Made by a program: the position numbers and the translations under genes | Source of the DNA: Gordionus sp. m RMFG-2023 | Lineage: Eukaryota > Nematomorpha > Gordioida > Chordodea > Parachordodidae | Reading direction: 5' to 3' | DNA: 64,000 bases | Assembly (NCBI RefSeq): GCF_954871325.1 | Contig: NC_088775.1 | Coordinates: 23,723,561-23,787,560 of the forward strand | Shown here: in pieces, positions 44,361-54,589 of the stretch | Numbering within the stretch: the stretch's first letter is position 1 | Layout of the letters: each line of letters starts with the position of its first letter | Notes under the pieces: generated by a model | What the model saw: only the letters and a program-made list of their open reading frames with translations | What the model was told of the DNA's origin: nothing | Databases searched by the model: none

Positions 44361-45399
44361 CCATCTATGATCAAAATCTTCAGGCTTGCGTAATATTTTT
44401 TGGACAAAATATTGAGTTCACCATTTAAAAAAAACGGCTCAAATAGAGCAATTTTGCATCACTATAGTTATAGATATGAATCAGGTGGACTAAGCAACCC
44501 CCCCCCCTTCTATATTATAATCCCATCTTCACAAATGATGTTTAATTTTATATCAAGAAAATATATTTAAAATATAAGTTTATAAAATTTAATGCAAAAA
44601 TGAAATTATACATGTAGAATCTATGTATCCCCTTGAATATAGGTATCTTCTTAAGATTGATTTGAAGTGAAAGAATGTCAAAGTCGTTTATCAAATCGTT
44701 GTTTTCTTTTTTCCTAATATGTCCGACATATTCATGTAAAGCACCGGATATCTTTTAAGATTTAGATATATCATTTTTAAATATTTTACTTTTTCCATAT
44801 CAAGCATGTTTTGTTGTTGGAAGGTGTGATCACGCTAAGTTTACGAGATGTATATATAATATATAAGTTGATAGATCGTCACCTGTCACCTGTCACCTAA
44901 TGACTTTTGATGATAAATTTTTTCAACGAACAGATGTACCGTTAAGAATTGTTAATATATATTATATTAATATTAAATTTAATAAATAAATTTTAAAGGA
45001 AACAATTATACTTTTAAAAAATAATATTATATTCTGTTGTGATAATTGGATGTTATGATTATTTTTTTTGTCTCTAGTATTTTTCTATATTTATTTTAAA
45101 AGTTTTTCTTTTATATAATTAAAATTTGAATAATTATTTAGTATTCATTATATAATAAAGTTTTAATTTAAATTTGAATAATTATAATCAAACGATGGTT
45201 ATGATGCAATTTATAATTTTATAATCAATGCAATTTATATTTCTAATCAGACGATTGCTATTATTAAATTTATAATTTTTGCAAAATAAAATAAGACGAC
45301 TGTTAAGTTTAATTATTGTGCTGTAATTATACAAATAGACATTTTATTGTAATATATTAATTAATTTAATTTTTAAATTTTTTAAAGGATTAAATAAAA
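44361..45399. other. AT-rich gap
   Basis: No confident gene. On the minus strand about 44640-44770 reads open (LHEYVGHIRKKENNDLIND), which could be an exon or element remnant; I do not recognise it. A C run of 9 is at about 44501. CACCTGTCACCTGTCACC at 44880-44900 is a small tandem repeat. The left end of the Ty3/Gypsy fossil is somewhere here. Confidence 0.3.
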
Positions 45400-45925
45400 C
45401 AACTTAAAATAGGGTATACGGCAACACCTGGCATATCTCTAGAGATATTCTATACAGCTGTTAGCTTGTTTTCAATATTTATCTAATTGTTCCCATATAT
45501 AATGTTTCGTAATGGATTTCATTGATATAATACTCGGATGTCCAGTATGCAATATATGTAAACTCTTTTTTGAAGTGAGTAAGGAATGATTAATCTTCCA
45601 TTCCAAAACAAAATACTGTCTATTTTCTATTTTATCTATTCTTGTTCTAAAAGCTTGTAATTATGGTGCTTGATTTTGTATATTTATACCATTTATTAAT
45701 TTTTTTACTCTTCTTAAGATTGGATCTTTTGCGTTTCTTCTCTAAGTTCTTTTCTAGATATAGTTGATGTGACATAAGTGAGATTTATTCACTGTTTTAT
45801 TTTCGCTTGTTATTTTATCATAATTTTACTCCATTGGATTTCGCGATAAAGCATCTGCAATTATAGAATTAGGGTCTTTCTTGTAGATAATATCGTAATC
45901 ATATCTACATTATAATTTTCCGATG
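45400..45925 (-). mobile_element. Ty3/Gypsy fossil, RNase H end and integrase start
   Basis: Minus-strand remains of a Ty3/Gypsy-type LTR retrotransposon: the end of the RNase H region with the family signature ADALSRNP (about 45835-45860) followed by the zinc-binding start of integrase (HTGHPSIISMKSI, about 45480-45560). It is the downstream continuation of the piece at 54590-56950; about 8.7 kb of other elements separates them. Broken in several places; no LTR identified. Old. Confidence 0.75.
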
Positions 45926-45930
45926 TCCTC

Positions 45931-46006
45931 ACTACGTCATCGTAACGTCATGTCATCGCTACGTCATGTCATCGCTACGTCATGTCATCGCTACGTCATG
46001 TCATCG
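45931..46006. repeat. 16-bp minisatellite, about 4.5 units
   Basis: CGCTACGTCATGTCAT repeats in tandem, nearly perfect, after a variant first unit. Each unit contains an ACGTCA half-site like that bound by bZIP (CREB/ATF) proteins, probably by chance. It lies exactly at the border where the Ty3/Gypsy sequence stops. Confidence 0.9.
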
Positions 46007-46993
46007 GTAAGTATTTATTTATATTTTTTTTATTTGTTGATTTTATTTATTTTTATTTTTTTCTATACAACAGATGATCCTATAACTTAATTTTCTATGC
46101 AATTGTAGGATGCCATATTAAAACCTTAAATATTCTTATAATTTATGATTACAAAACTTTACATTGGATGTCAAAGTAATACATTAAATATATCTAATTA
46201 CAAAATTTTACAAATTATTAATATTTTATATAGAAATTCAATTTAACTTGTACGTCAGAGATTTTTTCTCCATAACTTAATTTTTGGAGTTATCTTCAAT
46301 AATACGAGGTAATATTTGTTATTATTATAATAATATTAGCAAACCTGATTTTGTCATGATTCTTTGTGTATTTTATATTTTAACAGTCTTTTTTTATAAT
46401 ATTATATTTTCATGTACGTTTGTAATATTGCCGCAGAACAGTAATAACTCATAAATTAATTGGTAAATCAGATATTTCCCATTCATTAATTATAAATTTA
46501 ATATATCCAGGCTTGGGAATATTTCTTCAAAATTATTAAGGGTTGGGCTGGGCTTAATTATAAATTTAATATCTCCAAGCTTGGGAAAATTTTTTCAAAA
46601 TTATTATAGGTTGGACTGGGCTTAAAAAATATATCTCAAAATTAATATTGGCTTGGTTTTTAAAATTATTAGGGAATGAGGTGGGCTTGAGAAAATTTTT
46701 TAAAATTATTAAGATCTTGGATGCTTGGGAAATTTTTTCCAATATTACAAAAAATGTATAAAAATCATTAAGCATTATTACCAATGACATATAATATACC
46801 TAGACTGACGATTCATTCATTAAAATGCATTTTTAAGCGACGTTAAAAGCAAATCAGCTGGACCCGCCATTTTGGTAACCTATACCATAATTATTTTATT
46901 GAAGATATTTAATTTAACATTAATATTTTCTTAAAAAGTATTTTAATAATTTATGAATGATAAATATCTTTTTTATTTTTATGGAAGTAGACT
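46007..46993. repeat. Dispersed repeat block, related to 54.1-54.6 kb
   Basis: Holds ATTTTGTCATGATTCT (about 46352), TTGGTAAATCAGATATTTCC (about 46459), GGGCTGGGCTT with AAATTTTTTCAAAATTATTA (46500-46740) and GTATAAAAATCATTAAGCAT (about 46757). The same words in the same order and orientation are at 54180-54560, and partly at 48030-48240 and 31541-32600. So matching direct repeats border the insertion in the Ty3/Gypsy fossil. Confidence 0.65.
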
Positions 46994-47949
46994 ATGACCT
47001 ATTGTTGTGCAATATCATGCAATTCAAAATCTATTAATAATAATTGTTCCTATATTTTCCAATTATCACAATGATCATATATACATAGCCAATTTAACAG
47101 TTTTATCAAGGAAGGTTAAATACCAAGATATATATATTCAAAAATTAAAAAAAAAAATGAGGGCCTCATATAAAAGGGAAATTAGAAAAAATCAGAAAAT
47201 TATTGATTTAAAATCCATTATAAAACAATTAAAGACTAAAAATTTGATATATGGTGAAGGAGAGGATGTATTAGAAATTTTTTTACAGGCATTCCTTTAA
47301 CCTTTGTTAAAACTCAATTACGCAGTGGAGGCGTAAAAAATCCACGGAGAATAAAATATACCTCGGAAATGAAACAATTTGCATCAACTGTTCATTTATA
47401 TTCCCCAAAGGCTTATAAATATCTAAGTTATCAATTCTGCTAACCTTCAGAATCAACACTGAGAACTTGGAGCCGGCAAATTAATATAAAGCTAGGTTTT
47501 TCTTTATAAATAATAATAAAAATAATTTGATTTTAGGTTTTTTTGATGCTTCCTTCAATAGAATTAAAAGTTTTCAATCAGAATCAAAATTTCAATTATA
47601 CACCATATTAAGCCTTGATGAAATGTCTATTCGTCATCATATCCATTGGGATAAAAAGGAGTACCATGGATATGTCGATATAGGCAATGGAATAAAGCCA
47701 TCCGATTCTCTTCCTGAGGCTAGGCAAGCCCTTTTTCTCATGGCGACATGTCTTAATGGAACATGGAAAATTCCAATAGGATACTTTTTAGTATCAAATG
47801 TTACTTCAGACTTGTTTGCAAATATAGTGACTAATGCACTACATTTACTACATGACACTAGCACCATCTGTAAAGCTATAGTTTGTGATGGTCTGTCAGT
47901 AAATATAAAAATGTGCCAACTACTTGGGGCATCTTTAGTATGTCATTGA
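46994..47949 (+). pseudogene. P-element (THAP9-like) transposase fragment
   Basis: Start ATG 46994: MTYCCAISCNSKS, the first half of a THAP finger (C2CH). Then 47115-47300 coiled-coil-like LKKKMRASYKREIRKNQK, KSIIKQLKTKNLIYGEGED; 47302-47500 FVKTQLRSGGVKNP, SEMKQFASTVHLYSPKAYKY and STLRTWSRQIN; a 42-nt GTTTTTC...TTTTAG intron; and 47536-47949 open, with LSLDEMSIRHHIHWDKK, GYVDIGNGIKP, LNGTWKIPIGYF and IVCDGLSVNIKMCQLLGASL. These are the RNase H-like core blocks of P-superfamily transposases, with the first two catalytic acids (DE of LSLDEM, D of VCDG). Stops near 47071 and 47443. The GTP-binding and C-terminal parts are not contiguous. Confidence 0.85.
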
Positions 47950-48274
47950 TTATTACTTAAGAAGCTGCTATTAGTGAAAATAATTATAAATGTACAAATA
48001 TTTCTATTATAACATTATATTACAATATTCATGAGTATTGGATATCAAAGTAATACATTAAATATATCTTTTTTACAAAATATTACAAATTATTCATATC
48101 ATCATTAATATTTTATACATTTACTCAATAAAATACCAACAGTCTTAATTTATTTTTAAATAGTATTTTTTTATAAAATCAAAATACAATTATAACCTTG
48201 ATCATAGTACAAAAAAAGTATAAAAATCATTAAGCATTATAAAAAATAAATTGTTAGAATTTACATAGTATGAT
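47950..48274. repeat. AT-rich gap with dispersed repeat
   Basis: TTGGATATCAAAGTAATACA and TTAAATATATCT (about 48035) match 46163-46195; TATAAAAATCATTAAGCATT (48215) matches 46756. No coding sequence seen. Confidence 0.6.
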
Positions 48275-49180
48275 ATTATTTTATAATTTAAACAAATTTA
48301 TATTATTTAAGCATCCTATGTATTTTAAAGCTATCCATTTTGTCGGGCCGCACAATATGTTCTTTTATCTCTGATGAATATTTTGTCTAACTAATTGAAA
48401 AATATACAAAGTACATTAATTTTAATATTTAACTAAATTAATATAACAATTTATAAGGATCCTACTTTTTTAAATCTATCCATTTTGTCAGGCCGCACAA
48501 TATGTATCCCTGCTGATTATTTTGTATAACGCACAAAAAAATATACATAGTATACATTATTTTTATTACAAATAATTTTATATATGATTTTATATCTATT
48601 CCAAAAAATCGATTATTTTTTTATAATTTAAATAAATTTATATTATTTTAAGTATCCTACGTATTTTTAAGGCTATCCACTTTGTCGGGCTGCACAATAT
48701 GCCATTTTATCACTGATGAATATTTTGTCTAACTAACTGAAAAATATACAAAGTAAATTTTTATTATTTAACTAAATTAATATAACAATTTTTAAGGATC
48801 CTACTTTTTTAAAAGCTTACCATTTTGTCGGATCCACCATTTTTCTATTATCCCTGCTATATTTTGTATAATGCTCAAAAAAATATACATAGTACATTAT
48901 TTTTATTATAAATAATTTTATATAGGATTTTATATCTATTCCAAAAAAATATTACAATATTTGTTTTTATTCAATTAAATTATATATTTATTCTTAAGGA
49001 TCCTACCTTTTTTAAGAATACTCCTTTTTATTCTTTCAATAAAATAACTAAACGGAGTTTTCTATTTTTAGAATTTTATATTTATTCCAAAAAAAATACA
49101 TATTACGGTATTTTATATTATTTAAATTATTCTATACCTATTCACAAGGATCCTATTTATGGTATTTTATTTTAATTCTA
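48275..49180. repeat. Dimeric tandem array, CATTTTGTCGGGCCGCACAA
   Basis: The anchor ATCCATTTTGTCGGGCCGCA recurs at about 48329, 48475, 48671 and 48817 (last two diverged), so spacings alternate 146, 196, 146: two kinds of monomer alternate with a ~342-bp higher-order unit. Type 1 continues CTGATGAATATTTTGTCTAA; type 2 continues CCCTGCTGATTATTTTGTAT. Both contain AAGGATCCTAC or AGCATCCTA just ahead of the anchor. Decays towards 49180. Confidence 0.8.
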
Positions 49181-49398
49181 CCTTGTAAAATTAACTTGAG
49201 AATTTTTTTTTTACTATAGAAAACTATCGCCATCTTATTTCCTCTTTATAATTGTTCAAATATTGATATATAAGCCATTAATAATGAACAAATGCAAAAT
49301 AAACCTTCAGAATATCATAATAGGCTTGATTAGTCCCCCAAAAAATTTTTTTGATGATAGCCCTCCAACTACTAGAAGTATGTATCTAATATTGACCC

Positions 49399-49825
49399 TA
49401 GTGATCTGCATCGGGCCTAGTTTTTCCCTAATTTTTCAAGCCCGGCTCGGCCCTAAATTTTTTTAAAAAGTTTTACCGGCCCGGCCTGAACCCGAAATAT
49501 ATTTTAAAAAAATTTACCGGCCCGGCCAGGCCCGAATCATTTAAATATAGAAATTAATTTTTATAATTACTTAAAATAAAAGACATAGGTTATATAGCAT
49601 TTAGTTTCAATAAATTAAATCAAAAATTATTATTTTTCATAAAAAATTCAATATAAAATTGATAAATTTAGATATATTTAATAAACTTTCCAAGGTCCGC
49701 CCCGACCCGGCCCGAAATTTTTTTTAAAATATTAGGCCCGGTTCAAACCCGATTATTATAAATAGAATTAGGCTTGAGCCCGGCCCGCTCGGGCCGGGTA
49801 CTGGCCGTAACTTTGCAGATCTCTA
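49399..49825. mobile_element. Non-autonomous hAT, TAGTGATCTGCA ends
   Basis: A 427-bp element with the perfect 8-bp duplication ATTGACCC (49391-49398, 49826-49833). TIRs TAGTGATCTGCA and TAGAGATCTGCA (11 of 12) resemble hAT-A (TAGAGAACTGCA). The interior is full of GGCCCGG, CCCGGCCCG and CCCGAAAT words in an AT background, like the sub-ends of hAT-A. No ORF. It could be mobilised by an hAT-A-type transposase (inference). Confidence 0.9.
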
Positions 49826-49833
49826 ATTGACCC

Positions 49834-50557
49834 TGGTTTACATTATTTAAATGTTTGTTTAATTTCAACAATAGTTTGTTTACAGTTTTGCCTAATTTCT
49901 TTATTTGTCTAGGCTAACCCAACCTTTATCCCTCACATTGCTGCAAAACATGATGAATCTATTATTAAAGATAAGCAAAGAAAATAATGACGATTAAACA
50001 AACGCCTTACCCGTTCTAGAGTTACTGGTAGCCAAAATAATAAAGAACTACGCTTGAAATGAACTCCTCTAGAGGTTTATTTTGTTTTTTTTTTATCTTA
50101 TGTTTTATATCTATGTTTATTTTATTTTCACCCAGTTTTTTTTTATCTTATGTTTTATATCTATGTTTATTTTATTTTCACCCAGTTCTCCAAAAAATAT
50201 TTCTATCACCACTACTACAATCCCTATGCCACCTCTGCCTATTTTTAACAAATATAAGCATTCCGTACTATCATTCACTTCACTAGGAGTTAATATAAAT
50301 ATTACTTTATCCGATTCTCTGAGAATCTTTCATGAATATTTAGAGGAATGTTCAAACTTGAATGTACAGTATAGCCAATTTCATCAACTTTATTAACGGA
50401 AAAATATGCAGTAGTTCTGTCGTGGCCTTTATAATAATTCATACGACCGTTTTATGGTTGAGTTAACATTGTCGTTCATGATTCTATTTTAGAGGGGGAT
50501 ACCAATGCTGATATTGACAGAAATATCATTGCGTTCTTCTTTTACCAGTATCCCAAG
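49834..50557 (+). other. Gap; possible P-element downstream exons
   Basis: An acceptor-like TTTGTCTAG at about 49910 is followed by ANPTFIPHIAAKHDESIIK. 50082-50396 is open but its first half is a poly-Phe artefact of a 51-bp tandem duplication (TCTTATGTTTTATATCTATG twice, 50097 and 50148). 50400-50460 reads FCRGLYNNSYDRFM, weakly like the GGYNNNP block near the C-terminus of P-type transposases. I cannot confirm that these belong to the gene at 46994-47949. Confidence 0.3.
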
Positions 50558-50887
50558 CAGGGTTGCCATGTCTCCCCCCATCAGTGGGAGACTCCCGCAA
50601 TTTTTTAGATTACACGCAGACATCTCTCTTCCGCAAAACTACCGCAATTGGAAAATTCCCGCAAAAATCTACCACAATTTTTTAAATTCCCCCGCAATTT
50701 TTTTTAAAATTATTTTAACGTTTTTAATAGAGAGACATTAATTGATTATTTATATATTTTTAAAATAAATTTTAAATATTTATTCGAAAAACATGTCTAG
50801 TTTGTAAATTTCTTTCTATCCTGTTTTATTTTTATCCAATAATAAATCAACAACATTTCATTCATATAAGTCAGTACAGGGGAGTGT

Positions 50888-52501
50888 ATGAACATTGATT
50901 GCAATACAAAAATATTCTCAAAAATAATAAATAATACAGATGAAACTACATTTGCGGAAATCGTATACATCTATTCATGTAGTTCAACATTCACAGCTAT
51001 ATCATCACAATGTGGGTCGAATCTTTTTCTCGTGATATTTAACGACTCCAATATAAGTGCAAGCCTTACTTGTGGCAGAACAAAAATGAGCAAGGCTATT
51101 ACAAGTGTTTTAGTACCTGAATCCTAGAGGTCAATTCTAGACGATTTGAAAGATGGGCATCAATATGCAATTCTAACAGATGCATCTAATAAGGGAAATA
51201 TTAAAACATTTTCCTCGATCCTTCGCTATTTCAACAAGAATAAAAACATTTCAATAAAACTGTTAAAATTTTTTCCTCGGATAGTGAAAAATCCAACGAT
51301 GTAGCTAGCCACATAATGGTAAATATAGCTAATTCAGGGTTATCAATGATTTGCATGTCAGCTTTCTGCGCTGATAATGCCTCTGTAAATTTTGTCCAAA
51401 ACCAAAGTTACCGAATAGGCAGCACAATAATGAATTAATACAATTGGCTGTATATGCCATATATTACATAATTCTTGCAAGAAGGCAATATATGTACTAT
51501 CTGTGGATGTCGAAATAATTGTGATGAAATGTTTTAACGAATTTAGTTCATCAAAAAGAGTTAATGAATTAAAAGAGTTGGTGAAGTGGTCTGACTTGGA
51601 ATGGTGTGAGTTGTTGTGATATGTACCTATCAGGTGATTATCATTAATACCTACCATCGATAGAATTTTAAAATTTTACGAACCCTTAAAAAAATATTTT
51701 TTAAATAAAGATTTTAAAAGCTGTCCTAAAATTTTGAAAAAAATTTCGAGTATGATGGCAGAAGCATATTTGGGATTCGTTTCACATGTAGGAAATTTAC
51801 TTCATGCAGTTAATATTCAGTTGCAATCAGAATATTCTTTATTAAAAACGATACACAAATCATGCTATGTTCATCTCTACAGTTAAAAATTGATAATAAA
51901 TTTTATGGCGCTATTGCTAAAAATATTATATTAAAATGTTCAAATAATACTTCTAATTAATACATTTTTAAATGAAGCAGATAATTTTATTAAGACAATT
52001 TAGAATATTTACAATCAATATTTGATTTTAATAACTCTATTTACAAATGTATAAATATTATGACCTTGGAACAGAAACCATCAATTGATAGTTTTTATAA
52101 TATAATAAATTAAAAATACCGAAAGACATTGATGCCTTGTTTGAGGAGATTGTAATTCTCTCTATTTTTTATGATTCGCCAAAATACTTAAAGTTCGATG
52201 GTTAAAAGCATAGGAGAAATGGGTAGAATTTTTTCGTAATAACGATAAATCCCCATGCTTGGAAAAAATATGCGAGTATGTCTTCTCCTTACCTCATTCT
52301 AATGCCTCATCCGAGCGCATCTTTAGCCTGATGAGGACTGCCTGGAAAAAGGAGAGAAATCGGATTGCTTTAACAACATTAGAGGCCGAGCTAAAGGTTA
52401 AACAAATATATATTATGTCATGCCAGGAATTTTATAAATATCTCAATAACGACGGTAAACATTTAGTTCTATTATTTAAATCTCAAATAAAATATAATTA
52501 A
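50888..52501 (+). pseudogene. hAT-E transposase
   Basis: Plus-strand pieces in order: 50888-51127 with FAEIVYIYSCSSTF and CGRTKMSKAITSVLVPES; 51130-51300 SILDDLKDGHQYAILTDASN (first catalytic aspartate region); about 51345-51420 LSMICMSAFCADNASVNFVQ (second aspartate); about 51455-51560 CHILHNSCKKAIYVLSVDVE; 51640-51840 IDRILKFYEPLKKYFLNKDF and MAEAYLGFVSHVGNLLHAVN; 52259-52501 SLPHSNASSERIFSLMRTAW, the dimerisation domain. Frame changes or stops near 51127, 51300, 51430, 51620 and 51885 break it. The Zn-finger N-terminus was not found. Confidence 0.8.
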
Positions 52502-52504
52502 GTT

Positions 52505-53330
52505 TTAGCAATGGCGCCATAAAATTTATTGTCAAATTTTAACTGTAAAGATGAACACATCTTCAGCATATTTTTGTGAATCTGTTAAGATTCTTCTAAT
52601 TGCAACTACACATTAACAGCATGCAGTAGATTTCCTACATGTGAAATTATTCCTAAATATACCTCTGCCATTCATTATTGAAATGACTTTTCTTTTATAA
52701 TCTTTATTTAAGAAATATTTTTTTAAAGGTTTATAAAATCTTAAAATTCTATCGATGGCGGGTATTAGGAACATATCGCAACCAACATTGTGCTGACTCA
52801 ATTCTGTAAATACACTCTGTTTTTACCAAATTCACTGTGGCATTATCAGATCAGAAAGCTGACATGCAATTTATTGATAATCTCGAATCTGTTATATTTA
52901 CCATTTTATGGTTAGCTATGTCTTTGGACTTTACGCTATTTGAGGGGAAAAAATTTAATAGTTTTATTGAAAAGACCTTAATTTTGTTGAAATAGCGGAG
53001 GATCAAGGGTATTTTAATCCTCATAAGATGCATCTGTTAGAATTGCATATGTATGCCTATCTTTCAAATCGTCAAGAATTGACCTCCAAGATTTACATCC
53101 TAAAACATTGATGATAAGCGTTGCTCATTTTTGTTCTACAAGTATAGGTTTCATTTATATTCGAGTCGTTAAATATTATGGGGAAAAGATTCTACCTACA
53201 TTGTGATGATAAGTATCTCTGTGAATGTTGTACTACAAGATAAGTGATTACAATTGCCGCAATTGTAGTTGCATCTGTATTATTTCTTATTTACGGAGTA
53301 CCTTATTATGTATTTAAACGTGATACGTGA
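52505..53330 (-). pseudogene. Inverted second copy of the hAT-E transposase middle
   Basis: Minus-strand duplicate of 50888-51915. 52801-52613 encodes IPAIDRILRFYKPLKKYFLN, the partner of IPTIDRILKFYEPLKKYFLN at 51645. Further out (53200-52850) are counterparts of the CADNAS region and of the DDLKDxHxYAILTDAS block. It has its own, different lesions, so the arms have diverged since the duplication. The dimerisation exon is not duplicated. Confidence 0.85.
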
Positions 53331-53699
53331 TAATTAAGCGCCTATCCCTATAATGTTATACACACACACGGTAGATTTCCAATTGCTGTCGTTTTGCGGG
53401 ACATTCGCATAAAATATATTTAATTGTAAAATTATAATCGTTTTTTTTATAAAATTTTATCTTGTTTACATTTTTTTTATATTAAAAAAGATGTTGGTTT
53501 TTTTTATAAATTAATATATTTTAATAAATCAAGATGTTATTTTATTTTGAAAAATAGTTACCGATTTTGTATTTATATATAAAAAAAATAATAGGCGGAT
53601 AATTAAGCAATTCAAAATCCCTTTTGTAGCAATTTTTATATTTCTACCGCAATTTTCATATTTCTCCCGCAATTTGAAAATTTTGACCTGGCAACCGTG

Positions 53700-54589
53700 T
53701 CAGGACTTAATGTGATTTGTACACTGCTTTGTTAATCCTTCATTACTTTCATCTACAACCCTAAATGATATGAAATTATACATTAATTATTTCCTCTCCA
53801 GACGACCGCCCAGATTTATTTTGTCGCTTTTTCCATCAAAAATTAAAATGTCAACAAAGATTTGCTCTTAATTTTATCAAATACATAATAATTAATCATT
53901 ATTTTTTTTAAAAATTATCCTAAATTTATATGTCAATATATCTTAAAAAATATATAAATAATTTGCATATAAGTTTCATTAGTGTTTAATGGCATTTTTG
54001 TAATTTAGATAGATAGCATTTTTTTATTTTACTTAACATAAAAATATATATATCCCTTATCAAATTCTTTGACAAATAATTTCGGAAATGCAAGACATAT
54101 ATTAAATTTATCTGAAAAACAATAACCCTATATAATAAACAACGATTTATTTTTTAGATATAATTTTAATTGATCATATTACAAAAAAGTATAAGAGTCG
54201 GTTATTTTTATTTTATTTGTCATGATTCTCTAATAAGTGGTTTGCCAGGCCTTCCAAGTTTCCCTTAATATGGAATTTACATGTTTTTTTTTGCATATTA
54301 GACTAATTGGTAAATCAGATATTTCCCCTTCATGTGATGATAAATCAATTAAAAATTTAACTATCTCCGAGGTGGGAAAAAATTTTCAAAAATATAATGG
54401 GTAGGACTGGGCTTGGAATTTCAAAATTAATATTAGCTTGCACCTGACTTGGGAATATCTTTTAGAAATTATTAAGGGTTGAGCTGGGCTTGATAAACTT
54501 TTTTAAAATTATAAGATCTTGGATGCTTCCTAATATTGTGAGCTTGAACCTGGCATGACATCTATCGTAAAAAATGAAAATCTCATTCC
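53700..54589. repeat. Gap with dispersed repeat bordering the insertion
   Basis: 53700-54080: no gene; about 53795-53890 reads partly open (DDRPDLFCRFFHQKLKCQQR) without a known motif. 54180-54560: the same repeat words as 46352-46760 (TTTGTCATGATTCT, TTGGTAAATCAGATATTTCC, GGGCTTGG with TTCAAAATTA), direct orientation. Confidence 0.55.

Larger units (their letters stand above)
50558..53699 (+). mobile_element. hAT-E: palindromic hAT with duplicated transposase
   Basis: Ends CAGGGTTGCCATGTC and (reverse complement) CACGGTTGCCAGGTC, both followed inward by repeated CCCGCAATTTTT/ACCGCAATTT words. 50558-51930 and 52502-53699 are inverted copies (for example TAAATTTTATGGCGCTATTG at 51899 against its complement near 52511). 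Only the middle, 51930-52501, is single-copy and carries the dimerisation exon. No matching flanking octamers found (ATCCCAAG against TCAGGACT). Confidence 0.85.

Noticed and set aside
50059-50286. 75-codon ORF with hydrophobic start
   Set aside because: Half of it is a 51-bp tandem duplication of T-rich DNA; the other frame at 50082-50396 is equally open.
51358-51657. 99-codon minus-strand ORF
   Set aside because: It is the antisense shadow of the hAT-E transposase region (CADNAS and CHILHNS motifs on the plus strand).
50542-53715. An 8-bp target duplication for hAT-E
   Set aside because: Flanking octamers and offsets of one or two bases do not match; the ends are called from the TIRs only.
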